In this document: one piece after another, positions 6,492 through 14,466 of the stretch
Layout: every line of letters starts with the position of its first letter
Position numbering within the stretch: position 1 is the stretch's first letter
Source of the DNA: Ligilactobacillus cholophilus
GTDB taxonomy: Bacteria; Bacillota; Bacilli; Lactobacillales; Lactobacillaceae
Reading direction: 5' to 3'
Assembly (NCBI RefSeq): GCF_030389495.1
Contig: NZ_CP127832.1
Location: forward strand, 434,001 to 498,000
DNA: 64,000 nt
Translations under genes and position numbers: made by a program
Notes under the pieces: generated by a model
What the model saw: the letters and a program-made list of their open reading frames with translations, nothing else
Told to the model about the DNA's origin: nothing
Databases searched by the model: none

Positions 6492-6558
6492 TTATATAGA
6501 GTTTGTTTTATTCAATTATAATAAATGTATCAAAATCCATATTAATTACTTTAAACTA

Positions 6559-6671
6559 TTACAAGGAGGGCAGTTGCTGAATACCTAACACGAATAAGAA
6601 ATAATAAAAACAAACTACAATTAAAAATTAAATAAACTTGTTTCTAGTTCAGTGTTAGGACTAGCTTTTTT
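6559..6671 (+). promoter_or_regulatory. rep leader: mini-ORF and attenuator candidate
   Basis: AAGGAGGG (6563-6570) precedes a possible TTG-CTG-AAT-ACC-TAA mini-ORF. A terminator follows: CTAGTTC (6644-6650) pairs with GGACTAG (6658-6664) plus seven T. CCTAACAC (6584-6591) is exactly complementary to GTGTTAGG (6652-6659) in the terminator, so the two pairings exclude each other. This could make rep expression depend on leader translation or on an RNA that binds the leader. Confidence 0.5.
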
Positions 6672-6728
6672 TATACCCAAAATTAGGCAATTATTAAGAA
6701 AATATTAAGGCTCAATCAAAAAATGAGC

Positions 6729-6813
6729 TAAAGTTTATTATTATAAATGAGGGGTAATTTTTTATTACTCTAATCAAATTTTAATAATAAAAAAACAAAG
6801 TTTATTATTATGA
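6729..6813 (+). promoter_or_regulatory. Two copies of early motif AAAGTTTATTATTAT
   Basis: At about 6731 and 6798. Together with copies at 7963 and 8041 they form a family before rep and the first early gene, each with a possible TATTAT -10 box and often a hairpin just upstream (GCTCA/TGAGC at about 6711-6728). Probably early promoters or an operator family. Confidence 0.45.
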
Positions 6814-6850
6814 TTGTCGATAAAAAATAAATAGTATGGAGTGATTTAAC

Positions 6851-7900
6851 ATGGACTTGACAAAAATTAAAGTGAAGAATGATACAATCAATAATTTTAG
6901 CAAAATGACTAGAGGGGAAATTAATCTAAGCGTTGCCTTATATGCTTACATTAATGACAATCTAGCGAAAGCTAAGAAAACTAATAAAGACAAGGTTAGT
7001 TTTGAAGTAACTAATTTTGAACTAAAGAAAGTTGCTAAATACAATGGTAGGGGAAAAGCTACTGATAGGTTAATTACCCTTGAAGATAGTCTTAAGGGTA
7101 TAACTTTAACTACTACTAATAATAATAATATCAAAGTAGAACTTGACCCTAGTAGCTTTGTTATGCTCGAAGATGAATACAAGCTATACAATGATAAAGA
7201 TTTTACAATTATTAACTTAGAAATCTTATTACAATTATCAACTAAGTTAGAAAAGATTCTATACATATTAATGTTACAACATCGAAAGAGCACAACAATT
7301 CAGATGAATTTTAACACTCTCCAAGCTAAAGTTGGTACTAGTGTACCTAATGGAGTCGTAAAACAACGCCTAAATAAAGCTATCGACAGCTTGAATAATA
7401 CTTTCAACGGGCTATGCAATGAGATCACATGGAAATACGAAAACAAGACAGGACACCAAAAAATAAAAGGCTTTATCTTGACATACAACAAGAAAGCTCT
7501 TAAGAGTAACAATGTAGAAAAAAGAAACTTGGGTACTACAAAAACAAGTACAGTTAAAAGTAATAATGTAGATAATGCAGAAATTGCAAAATTAAAAGCA
7601 CAAATTAAAAAGTTAGAACAAGAATTAAAAGCTAAAGATGAAGAAATTAATAATTTAAAACAAGAACAAGAAACAGAAGAACAAAAACAAGAACAAAATA
7701 ATAAAGCTGGTATCATTGTTAGCACAACGCCTACTTATTGTACTAAGAGTAATGATTATGATATTGAGGACTTTTACCGTGAAAATAATAATAATATGAA
7801 TTATATGGACAACTTGAAACAAAAAGCTCAAGACGTTTCAGAGCAGCGAAACCTAAATAATACAGAGCTAGATAATTGGTTAGCAAATGTACTAGATTAA
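6851..7900 (+). CDS. rep: Rep_3-family replication initiator
   Basis: 349 residues. The N-terminal 210 residues show the two winged-helix layout of Rep_3 initiators (MTRGEINLSVALYAYIND; FTIINLEILLQLSTKLEKILYILMLQHRKSTT; FNTLQAKVGTSV), which bind iterons and open the origin. Residues about 240-280 form a coiled coil rich in Lys, Glu and Gln, probably for oligomerisation or helicase contacts; the last 60 residues are less conserved. ATG follows GGAG (6838-6841). Iterons lie directly upstream, as in plasmids, so the initiator appears to be the phage's own replication protein in place of the usual DnaC/DnaD-type module. Its ribosome site is complementary to a predicted RNA at 11500-11523. Confidence 0.88.
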   Translation: MDLTKIKVKNDTINNFSKMTRGEINLSVALYAYINDNLAKAKKTNKDKVSFEVTNFELKKVAKYNGRGKATDRLITLEDSLKGITLTTTNNNNIKVELDPSSFVMLEDEYKLYNDKDFTIINLEILLQLSTKLEKILYILMLQHRKSTTIQMNFNTLQAKVGTSVPNGVVKQRLNKAIDSLNNTFNGLCNEITWKYENKTGHQKIKGFILTYNKKALKSNNVEKRNLGTTKTSTVKSNNVDNAEIAKLKAQIKKLEQELKAKDEEINNLKQEQETEEQKQEQNNKAGIIVSTTPTYCTKSNDYDIEDFYRENNNNMNYMDNLKQKAQDVSEQRNLNNTELDNWLANVLD

Positions 7901-8115
7901 TGAAAACCTTGATATTACAACAACTTAATAAAATCTTAAGAAAAAATCGCCGTTTTTTGGCGTTAAGTTTATTATTATATATGTAAGGGTTTTCAATCTG
8001 GATATTTATAATTATTAAAACTTTCTAATAATGAAAATGCTAAACTTTATTATTATATATGTAAGGTTAAAAACCTAAGCAAAAAAACAAAACAAACAAA
8101 TAGGAGTGATTTTTT
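7901..8115 (+). promoter_or_regulatory. Intergenic with two early-motif copies
   Basis: Contains a CGCC/GGCG hairpin (7949-7963) then AAGTTTATTATTATATATG at 7965-7983, and a second AACTTTATTATTATATATG at 8043-8061; both are followed by TAAGG. They probably drive the early genes from 8116 onward. Confidence 0.5.
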
Positions 8116-8877
8116 ATGTTATTAATTTTAAATGAAAATGCAAAAATGGAAGATGTAAAAATGATAAATGGTAAGATTGATAAGGGAGTTTTGAAAAAGG
8201 TAAGCAGAAGAGTAAAAAATAATAATGCAAAGCTACCAATTAAATTAGTTGCTAAAATGTATAAACCAACTTTGGCAATCGAATTAAACAAAGATACATA
8301 CTTAACCCAAGAACAAATTACTAGTAATAAATTCTACATTAAAAAGATTAGTAACTACATGTATGCAACTAATCAAGGATATGTATATAACATTAATAGA
8401 AAACGTAAAAATTATGGTAAAGCTAATGCTTTTGGTTATAGGGTAATTTCTACTAAAAATAAAACTACTACAACCATGAATAATCTTTTATACAATGCAC
8501 TGGTTGAACCAGTAGGAGAAAACGTTGTACACCATAAAGACCATAATAAGAGTAACAATGCACTCAGCAATTTAGCATTAATGACCCGTGATGATAATTT
8601 AAGGGAAAGATTCGTGAATAACCCTTCATTAGGTAAAGAAATGTTTTCAAAGATTTGTAAAAACTACATTTATGATAAAAATACAAAGACTCTATTTAAA
8701 AATAAAACTACTGCTGCTAAATATGTAAATGGTTTAGTTGCTGGAGTTACCGCTTGCTTAGATGGAAGGTTTAAAACATACAAAGGTATGGAATTAATCC
8801 AATTAACAGATGAACAACAAAAAGAAGCAGAAAAACATTTTATTTTTAACAAAAACCAAAAAATGATTAATATCTAA
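8116..8877 (+). CDS. HNH homing-type endonuclease
   Basis: 253 residues. The segment VVHHKDHNKSNNALSNLALM (about 135-156) is an HNH_3-type nuclease motif: metal-binding HH, then the DHN and N of the ββα-Me fold. C-terminal NKTTAAKYVNGLVAGVTACL resembles the helix-turn-helix NUMOD DNA-binding repeats of free-standing homing endonucleases. Its ribosome site AGGAGTGAT belongs to the early-gene type. It may act as a selfish nuclease or in phage DNA metabolism. No intron or intein is visible next to it. Confidence 0.85.
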   Translation: MLLILNENAKMEDVKMINGKIDKGVLKKVSRRVKNNNAKLPIKLVAKMYKPTLAIELNKDTYLTQEQITSNKFYIKKISNYMYATNQGYVYNINRKRKNYGKANAFGYRVISTKNKTTTTMNNLLYNALVEPVGENVVHHKDHNKSNNALSNLALMTRDDNLRERFVNNPSLGKEMFSKICKNYIYDKNTKTLFKNKTTAAKYVNGLVAGVTACLDGRFKTYKGMELIQLTDEQQKEAEKHFIFNKNQKMINI

Positions 8878-8928
8878 CAAATAACATTATAACATAATAA
8901 TATCAATAATAAAGGGGTAGATAAAAAA

Positions 8929-9357
8929 ATGTGGGAAAAAAAGGAATTAAGCAATAAACAAATCAAAGCAAAAATCGAAGAAGATAAGGACTTACAAGAA
9001 TATCTAAAGAAAGATATGGACTTTGGTATTTTTTATTACATGTTATTAGATGATACATATACAGAACAGGGGATTAAAACAATGACTAATCAAAAGAAAG
9101 AGCAATACATGCAGGATACTTATTTAGCAAACAAATTAGATAGTTTATTATTTTGGACAACAACAATCAGTCTTTTAATAAGTACAGCTTTAACATTTTG
9201 GGTAAATAATGTATGGCTTGTATTAAGTCCATTATTCGTTAATGGTTTTATTGCTCTTGGTATTGCAATAACTCTAATTGTAAGGGGTTTCAAGCATGGC
9301 AATAAATTTGATTTGGTAAACATGGTATTCCCTAAGTGGCACAACAAAGATAAATAA
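8929..9357 (+). CDS. Unknown two-span membrane protein
   Basis: 142 residues. The N-terminal 70 residues are charged and helical (KQIKAKIEEDKDLQEYLKKD); two membrane helices follow at about 72-90 (LFWTTTISLLISTALTFWV) and 95-116 (LVLSPLFVNGFIALGIAITLIV), then a short basic tail. It lies in the early operon. Membrane proteins in this position sometimes act in superinfection exclusion, but nothing specific supports that here. Ribosome site AAAGGGG is a good distance from the ATG. Confidence 0.75.
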   Translation: MWEKKELSNKQIKAKIEEDKDLQEYLKKDMDFGIFYYMLLDDTYTEQGIKTMTNQKKEQYMQDTYLANKLDSLLFWTTTISLLISTALTFWVNNVWLVLSPLFVNGFIALGIAITLIVRGFKHGNKFDLVNMVFPKWHNKDK

Positions 9358-9372
9358 AGGAGTAATAATAAT

Positions 9373-9828
9373 ATGGTAATGGTCGACGAAAAAACACTAA
9401 ACAGCATTTTAAATAGTAAGAATTTTCAAACTCAAAAACATAAACTTGCAAATATTCAATTAATCTCAGATAATGACGCTCAAAATAAATTATTATGGCA
9501 ATTCCTTGAAGTCCGTTGTAAAAATATGAATAAGAATGAATTTGAAAGAGCTTGGGGAGATAACGGGAAATATGAAAATGGGAAAAAGAACAATAAATAT
9601 CTATGCTGGTTGATGACGCATAGTGTCAAAGATATTACAAAACAAAACAAAACCAATCAAAGTAAAAAAGAAGAGGTTGAAGGCTATCTAAAAAATAGTA
9701 CAGTTTCAACTTTTACTATTGATGATGATTCAAATAATAATAACCAAAATGACAAACTAAAAGAATTGGTATTACTCAATTTGGAACAGCTTTTTCATGG
9801 TTCAACAAGAAAAAAAGGAATTTATTAA
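9373..9828 (+). CDS. Unknown early phage protein
   Basis: 151 residues, ribosome site AAGGAGTAAT. The N-terminal 90 residues look globular (LLWQFLEVRCKNMNKNEFERAWGDNG); an Asn/Asp-rich linker (DDDSNNNNQND) leads to a helix that ends in an A7 tract at 9810-9816. The next gene overlaps in the +1 frame. Removing one A from the tract would join the two ORFs into one protein of about 295 residues, so they may be one gene split by a homopolymer change, or a coupled pair. The location before the terminase genes is where late regulators often lie. Confidence 0.7.
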   Translation: MVMVDEKTLNSILNSKNFQTQKHKLANIQLISDNDAQNKLLWQFLEVRCKNMNKNEFERAWGDNGKYENGKKNNKYLCWLMTHSVKDITKQNKTNQSKKEEVEGYLKNSTVSTFTIDDDSNNNNQNDKLKELVLLNLEQLFHGSTRKKGIY

Positions 9829-10267
9829 AGTATTATTTACTAGTGGAAGTAAAGAAGCTCAACTTTATTTAGCAGAACATACCAAAACACCTATAAATAG
9901 TTACATTGGAGTTATTAGTAAATATTGTGATAAGAATAGAAAGCGTTTTAATACTGTATTAAACAAGGAACTTTCAAATAAGGATAAACAAGTACTTAGT
10001 TTTATTAATCAATTCCTAACTATTGAAAACCAAGAAAATGTTTCTTTATTTCTTAAACAGGGTCAAGAATCCGAATTAATCTCAAAACACAAAGCATTGT
10101 TTGAAGATTTGATAGGTTGTTGCGGAGATATTCCAAATACTTTCTATATCACTCATCAAAAAGCACTATTACAAAATTGGGAAAAGATTGAATATCAAAC
10201 GGAGAAAAGTTATTTAATTGACTATTTAGAACAAAAACAAAAGCAATTACAAAAGAAATTAAATTAA
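9797..10267 (+). CDS. Unknown early phage protein, overlaps previous gene
   Basis: 156 residues read from ATG 9797, inside the end of the preceding ORF and without a convincing ribosome site, so translation is probably coupled or by frameshift. The sequence is mainly helical (FIKVLFTSGSKEAQLYLAEHTKTPINSYIGVISKYC) and ends in a Lys/Gln-rich helix. No family recognised. As a helical protein just before the late region it is a candidate activator of the CGTTATAG promoters, on position only. Confidence 0.65.
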   Translation: MVQQEKKEFIKVLFTSGSKEAQLYLAEHTKTPINSYIGVISKYCDKNRKRFNTVLNKELSNKDKQVLSFINQFLTIENQENVSLFLKQGQESELISKHKALFEDLIGCCGDIPNTFYITHQKALLQNWEKIEYQTEKSYLIDYLEQKQKQLQKKLN

Positions 10268-10326
10268 AATAACAATTATTAGTCCTACTTAGTTAGGACT
10301 TTTAGTTGTATAAGGAGGTTATTAAT

Positions 10327-10818
10327 ATGGCTAAGTATAGAGAATGTATCAAACCTACTTGCCACGAACTTATCCAAATCCCTAATAAGTATTGTGAAAA
10401 ACATAGACAAGAAATAGAACAACAAAGGCTAGAGTATAATAAGATTAAACAACAACAAAGATATAAAATGTACAATAAGCATAATAGAGATAAGCAAGCT
10501 AATGCGTTCTATCAATCTAAGGAATGGAAAGCCACAAGGAACTATGTTATTAATCGAGACAATTATGTGTGTTGTGTATGTGGCGAACCATTGAACAATA
10601 CAAAAATAATAGATCATATTACGCCACGAAGAGCCGATAAAACAAAAGAATTAGATACAGACAATCTCTGGTGTTTATGTTATAAATGCCACAATATTAA
10701 GACAAGTATTGAGGAGCAAATTATAAATAGTCCTAATGGCAAGAACAAGATAAAACATATAAATAAAAAGAACTGGAAAAAATACATATTAGAAAGGTTA
10801 AACAAAAGGAGTAATTAA
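10327..10818 (+). CDS. HNH endonuclease of the packaging region
   Basis: 163 residues from ATG 10327 after AAGGAGG (an in-frame ATG at 10306 lies before the ribosome site). Zinc-binding CVCGEP and LCYKCHN pairs bracket IIDHITPRR and the LDTDNLWCL segment, the classic HNH arrangement with the catalytic His in DHI. The N-terminus has another Cys cluster (CIKPTCHELIQIPNKYCEKH), probably a second zinc site. Such HNH proteins lie beside the terminase genes in many cos phages and assist DNA cleavage during packaging. Confidence 0.9.
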   Translation: MAKYRECIKPTCHELIQIPNKYCEKHRQEIEQQRLEYNKIKQQQRYKMYNKHNRDKQANAFYQSKEWKATRNYVINRDNYVCCVCGEPLNNTKIIDHITPRRADKTKELDTDNLWCLCYKCHNIKTSIEEQIINSPNGKNKIKHINKKNWKKYILERLNKRSN

Positions 10819-10820
10819 CT

Positions 10821-11120
10821 ATGATAGCAATAACAATAGTATTAGTAGCAGTAATAATAGGATATATCATAGGAAAACATAAGGAACAAAAACATTATAC
10901 ATTATATACATATTGGTATTATTACACAGTAAACGAAGTAACAGTAATTAGAGAACATATTAATACATTATCTAAAGCTCAAGTAATTAGAAATGATATT
11001 AATCTTAAGGAGTATTATGTAATAAAAGAATATGATGAGTATTTAGAATTTAAGGGACTTAAAGTAATTCCAGCAAACAAGATAATACTTGAGGACAAAC
11101 AAGAATGTACCATTAAATAG
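10821..11120 (+). CDS. Small membrane-anchored unknown protein
   Basis: 99 residues; ATG 3 bases after the HNH stop, with AAGGAGTAATT inside the preceding gene end. One N-terminal membrane helix (MIAITIVLVAVIIGYIIG) with a cytoplasmic helical and β-rich domain. No family recognised. Confidence 0.7.
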   Translation: MIAITIVLVAVIIGYIIGKHKEQKHYTLYTYWYYYTVNEVTVIREHINTLSKAQVIRNDINLKEYYVIKEYDEYLEFKGLKVIPANKIILEDKQECTIK

Positions 11121-11147
11121 TATTAATAATAAGGAGTAGTTGATAGT

Positions 11148-11360
11148 ATGGCAAAGAGTATAAGTAATAGAATTTATTTAAATGTTAATGCAGTATCTTA
11201 TATAGACTTATGTAAGGACAAAGTATATCTAAACAATGGAGATTATTTTTTAACAACAAAGGAATCAATTAATCGTATTATTGATAGATTAGAGAAACCA
11301 TATCACAATAAAGATACTAATGTTATCTATGGAAATAATAAAGTATTGCAAGAGTATTAG
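11148..11360 (+). CDS. Small unknown phage protein
   Basis: 70 residues, ribosome site AAGGAGTAG. Strand-rich N-terminus (RIYLNVNAVSYIDLCKDKVYLNNGDYFLTTKESINRIIDRL) that may resemble a LytTR-like or small β-fold with a C-terminal helix. Last coding gene before the non-coding packaging region; another candidate late regulator by position only. Confidence 0.65.
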   Translation: MAKSISNRIYLNVNAVSYIDLCKDKVYLNNGDYFLTTKESINRIIDRLEKPYHNKDTNVIYGNNKVLQEY

Positions 11361-11466
11361 TAATAAGGAGTAATACATATATAGTAATACAAGTATAGCA
11401 ATACATAAGCAAAGCAATGCAATGCAAGGCAATGGCAAGAGTGGAGTGCGCAAGCACGCAACGACC

Positions 11467-11500
11467 ATGCAAAGGTATATCGTTATAGTTGTGTAAGACA
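11467..11500 (+). promoter_or_regulatory. CGTTATAG motif 5 (antisense RNA)
   Basis: Core 11481-11488, with GTGTAAGACAA after it. It is not followed by a gene but by the rep-complementary sequence. Confidence 0.55.
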
Positions 11501-11713
11501 AATCACTCCATATTATTTATTTTAAAGTAAAAAATTCTTTTATATCCCCCCGCTATTGAGCTGAAAGAAAAGCTCACCAAAAAAAAGAACTTTCTTGCGT
11601 GGAGCATGCAAAAACCTTTTATAACGGGTGGGGGGTTATTTTAAACCATATGTAAACCATACAAAACATAGAAAAGCCTATATAAAGCCGTTTCTGGCTA
11701 TAAGGCTTTTTTA
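11489..11713 (+). ncRNA. Candidate trans-acting antisense RNA against rep
   Basis: Predicted transcript from motif 5 to the terminator at 11671-11713. Bases 11500-11523 can pair with all 24 bases 6824-6847 of the rep leader, with one G-U, covering the GGAG ribosome site (6838-6841) up to 4 bases before the ATG. No ORF with a ribosome site. If made late in infection it would block synthesis of the initiator. The 3' end is uncertain: a TGAGCT/AGCTCA hairpin near 11559-11578 could be a processing point. Confidence 0.55.
11671..11713 (+). terminator. Terminator before terS
   Basis: AAAAGCCTATA (11672-11682) pairs with TATAAGGCTTTT (11699-11710), enclosing AGCC/GGCT, followed by T. Confidence 0.8.
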
Positions 11714-11724
11714 TTTTGCACTAA

Positions 11725-11760
11725 AAATACAACTAAAAATCGTTATAGATGTGAAACAAA
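11725..11760 (+). promoter_or_regulatory. CGTTATAG motif 6 (terminase operon)
   Basis: Core 11741-11748, about 28 bases after a terminator and 67 before the terS start. Confidence 0.7.
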
Positions 11761-11814
11761 CTAAAATACAAACGCACTAATAACAAGCGTTAAACAGAAA
11801 AGGGGTGCATTAAA

Positions 11815-12339
11815 GTGGCTAGACCAATGAAATTAGACCGTGATAGCAATAGAGCAGACCAACGGCGGAACGTGAAAAGATTAGACGAGTTTCAAAATGG
11901 GATGGAAGAACTACAAGCAAGCCCTAACAAAAATATCAAAAAGGGAAGAGCAGGCTATATCTATAAGCAATTACAACAACAACTAAAAAAACAGGGTTTT
12001 GTAAAAGAGTTAGATATTCACTTGGTTAATTTACTTGCAATTCATATCGACATGTATTATCAGGCTTATCAAGAAGTTAGTGAGCATGGAATCCAACAAG
12101 CTATTTATAAATGTGAAATTAGTCCAACTGGCGAAATCATCAACGAGCATGCCTTTCAGGGTTACAAGAAAAACCCAGCAGTAGACACGCTTAATATGTG
12201 CACTAATCAAATTAAGACAATCAGTGAAAAGTTAGGAATGACACCAACAAGTAGAGCAAGCATGTTAGCTAACATCAAAGTGGACGACAAACCAAAAGAA
12301 ACAATACAAGATGTCTTTAATAGTGGGGTGGGTTGGTAA
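11815..12339 (+). CDS. terS: Terminase small subunit (P27-like)
   Basis: 174 residues, GTG start after AGGGG. The C-terminal LNMCTNQIKTISEKLGMTPTSRASML is the typical P27/Terminase_4 signature, and the N-terminal part is basic. It recognises the packaging site in the adjacent non-coding region and hands DNA to the large subunit. Its stop overlaps the terL start (TAATG), the usual coupling for this pair. Confidence 0.9.
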   Translation: MARPMKLDRDSNRADQRRNVKRLDEFQNGMEELQASPNKNIKKGRAGYIYKQLQQQLKKQGFVKELDIHLVNLLAIHIDMYYQAYQEVSEHGIQQAIYKCEISPTGEIINEHAFQGYKKNPAVDTLNMCTNQIKTISEKLGMTPTSRASMLANIKVDDKPKETIQDVFNSGVGW

Positions 12340-14243
12340 TGAGAAAAATTGACTTATCCCAAAAAGATGCAGATTTACTCACAGAATATTATACGGAACT
12401 TGATAACGGTTGCTATGATTCCATTATTGAAGAATACCGAGACCCAGCGACACGTTATTGTTTTAGGGTATTAAATGAAGAAGTTTTAACATGTAACTCC
12501 ATTAAGTTGCAAGCATTCAGACATATTCAAGATTTAAGAAGAATTACCGAAGATGATAATTTTAATTATTATTATGATTTAGGGGAAACTAAAAAATTGT
12601 ATAAGTTCACAACTATGTTAGTTGACCCCAGTAATTCGAAACCTATGCAATTAATGGACTGGCAACTAAATATCTTATTTCAGGCGAATTGCTGGAAAGA
12701 TAATAATACAAATGAAAGAAGATACACTAGAGCAATCGTGAGCATGGCTAGAACTAATGGCAAGAGTATGCTTGCAACAGTACAGCTATTATATGATTAC
12801 ATTTTTAATTGTGCAGGTTTAACAAATCAAGAACTATTGTTAGCTTTACCTAGTGCGAGTCAAGTAGAAAAAGTATGGCTCTATTTGATTAGTTATTTTA
12901 AGGCTTTAGAAATTCATGACTGGTTCACAGGTTGGGAAGAGACGGACGCCGTAGAGGCTCAAAGTGAAAAAGTTATAGCAAGAAATACTAATAATAGAAT
13001 TTTGAAGAGACCTTTCTTGAGTAGACGTTTTGACGGTAACCATTTTAGTACTTGTGTACTTGATGAAGTCGCCGATAGTGAAAACCAAGCCGTAATTAGT
13101 GAAAGTATTGGGAAAATAACCTCTGGAATGGTTCAAGCTAAAAATCCTATGGTGTTTACTATATCAACGGCTTATCCTAGTAGTAATTGTGATTTTTATA
13201 AACAGCAAAAAGCAATGTTTAGGAATATGGAACAGGATTATAAGAGAATTTCCGAAGATGTGTTGTGCATTGTATACCAACAAGACAACCAAGAAGAGGT
13301 TTTAAATGATGAGCTTTGGATTAAGTCTAATCCATTACTTGAATTAGATAGCTTAAGACCTAGAATGCTAAAACAAATGCACGCAGATTTAGAAGATATG
13401 CGGGTTAAAGGCAAGGAATACGAGTTCATTAATAAAAATATGAATTTATGGCTTAATCAAAATGTTGATACCTATTTAGACTTAAAAACTATTGAAAGTG
13501 GTGTTATTCCAGATCGTCCAATAGACATACAGGGTAAAAAAGTTTATATAGGGTGTGATTTAAGTAACTTTAATGATGATACAAGTATTGCTTTTATATA
13601 TCCATATGTAGATAGCTTAGGGAACAATAAGTTTTATATAGAGGAACATTCATGGATTCCAACGGCAAGAGCTCAACGAAGAATAGACTTAAAGGAACAG
13701 CAGGACAATATCCCGTATAGACATCTTGAAGAAAAAGGCTTTTGCACAATCGCCACAAACCGTTTTGGATATATCAACTATGATGAAGTATTTGAATGGC
13801 TTATTAATTACATTAATGATAATGATTTAGATGTTGATAGTATCACTTATGATAAATGGCGTAGTGATAAATTTATAAAATTACTGGAAAGTAACACGAG
13901 CTTTAGATTAATACCATTACAACAAACCGTAGTGGGCTTGAACGATGCTACAAAAGACTTTCAGCAATGTATAACAGAGGGAAATATTAAATTCCTTGAT
14001 GACGATATTATAAAAGTTGCTCTTTCCAATGCTATTCTATATCGAAGAGAGGGACTCATAAAAATAGATAAGAACAAAGAAACTGAAAAGATTGATTGTG
14101 CTGATGCTATTATAGACGCTTTTTATCGTGCAAGGCTACATTTTGATGATATCGAGGATATAGAAAAACAATCAAAACATCCATTTGAGAACATGACAAA
14201 TAAACAAATTAAGGACATATTCAATAAAGATTATACATTTTAG
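12339..14243 (+). CDS. terL: Terminase large subunit
   Basis: 634 residues from ATG 12339. The ATPase domain has MQLMDWQLNILF, Walker A variant ARTNGKS (about 130-136), motor ALPSASQVEKVW and Walker B-like CVLDEVADSE. The nuclease domain has VYIGCDLSNFNDDTSIAF with catalytic Asp and, near the end, DCADAIIDAF. It belongs to the Terminase_1 type, cuts phage concatemers and pumps DNA into proheads at the portal. Confidence 0.96.
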   Translation: MRKIDLSQKDADLLTEYYTELDNGCYDSIIEEYRDPATRYCFRVLNEEVLTCNSIKLQAFRHIQDLRRITEDDNFNYYYDLGETKKLYKFTTMLVDPSNSKPMQLMDWQLNILFQANCWKDNNTNERRYTRAIVSMARTNGKSMLATVQLLYDYIFNCAGLTNQELLLALPSASQVEKVWLYLISYFKALEIHDWFTGWEETDAVEAQSEKVIARNTNNRILKRPFLSRRFDGNHFSTCVLDEVADSENQAVISESIGKITSGMVQAKNPMVFTISTAYPSSNCDFYKQQKAMFRNMEQDYKRISEDVLCIVYQQDNQEEVLNDELWIKSNPLLELDSLRPRMLKQMHADLEDMRVKGKEYEFINKNMNLWLNQNVDTYLDLKTIESGVIPDRPIDIQGKKVYIGCDLSNFNDDTSIAFIYPYVDSLGNNKFYIEEHSWIPTARAQRRIDLKEQQDNIPYRHLEEKGFCTIATNRFGYINYDEVFEWLINYINDNDLDVDSITYDKWRSDKFIKLLESNTSFRLIPLQQTVVGLNDATKDFQQCITEGNIKFLDDDIIKVALSNAILYRREGLIKIDKNKETEKIDCADAIIDAFYRARLHFDDIEDIEKQSKHPFENMTNKQIKDIFNKDYTF

Positions 14244-14256
14244 GAGGACTACACAA

Positions 14257-14454
14257 ATGAATAATAAGAAGAAAGAAATAATTTTTGCTTTAATTTACCT
14301 ATTACCCTTATTCTTTATGATTTTAGGACTGGCAACTTTTACCCTTGCAGCATTTTTATTTAATAATTTGCTAGGCGTTGTTATTTTAGGGGTATCTTTT
14401 GTTGTTTTAGCTATTATGTTAATTCCACTAAATAATAATAAAGATAATGATTAG
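14257..14454 (+). CDS. Small two-span membrane protein between terL and portal
   Basis: 65 residues, AGGAGG at good distance. Two hydrophobic helices (IIFALIYLLPLFFMILGLATF and LLGVVILGVSFVVLAIMLI) with a charged C-terminus. Similar short membrane proteins occur at this site in many Lactobacillus phages; function unknown. Confidence 0.75.
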   Translation: MNNKKKEIIFALIYLLPLFFMILGLATFTLAAFLFNNLLGVVILGVSFVVLAIMLIPLNNNKDND

Positions 14455-14466
14455 GGGGTGTAAGCA

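Larger units (their letters stand above)
11361..11814 (+). other. Non-coding region before terminase, probable cos/packaging site
   Basis: About 450 bp without a gene. It contains short repeated GCAATGCAA-like words (11400-11435), a GTGC-GCAA-GCAC hairpin (about 11447-11458), CGTTATAG motif 5, the rep-complementary segment, then CCCCCCG (about 11547-11553) and GGGTGGGGGG (about 11626-11636), a C-run and G-run pair standing out from the AT-rich surroundings. Position next to the small terminase and HNH genes fits a cos site; overhang cannot be set from sequence. Confidence 0.55.

Noticed and set aside
6391-6588. 65-codon ORF across iterons and rep promoter
   Set aside because: Begins within an iteron and spans the promoter; only its last codons after AAGGAGGG could be translated.
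8116-8877. HNH gene as part of a group I intron
   Set aside because: No flanking split gene or intron core is visible; it has its own early ribosome site.
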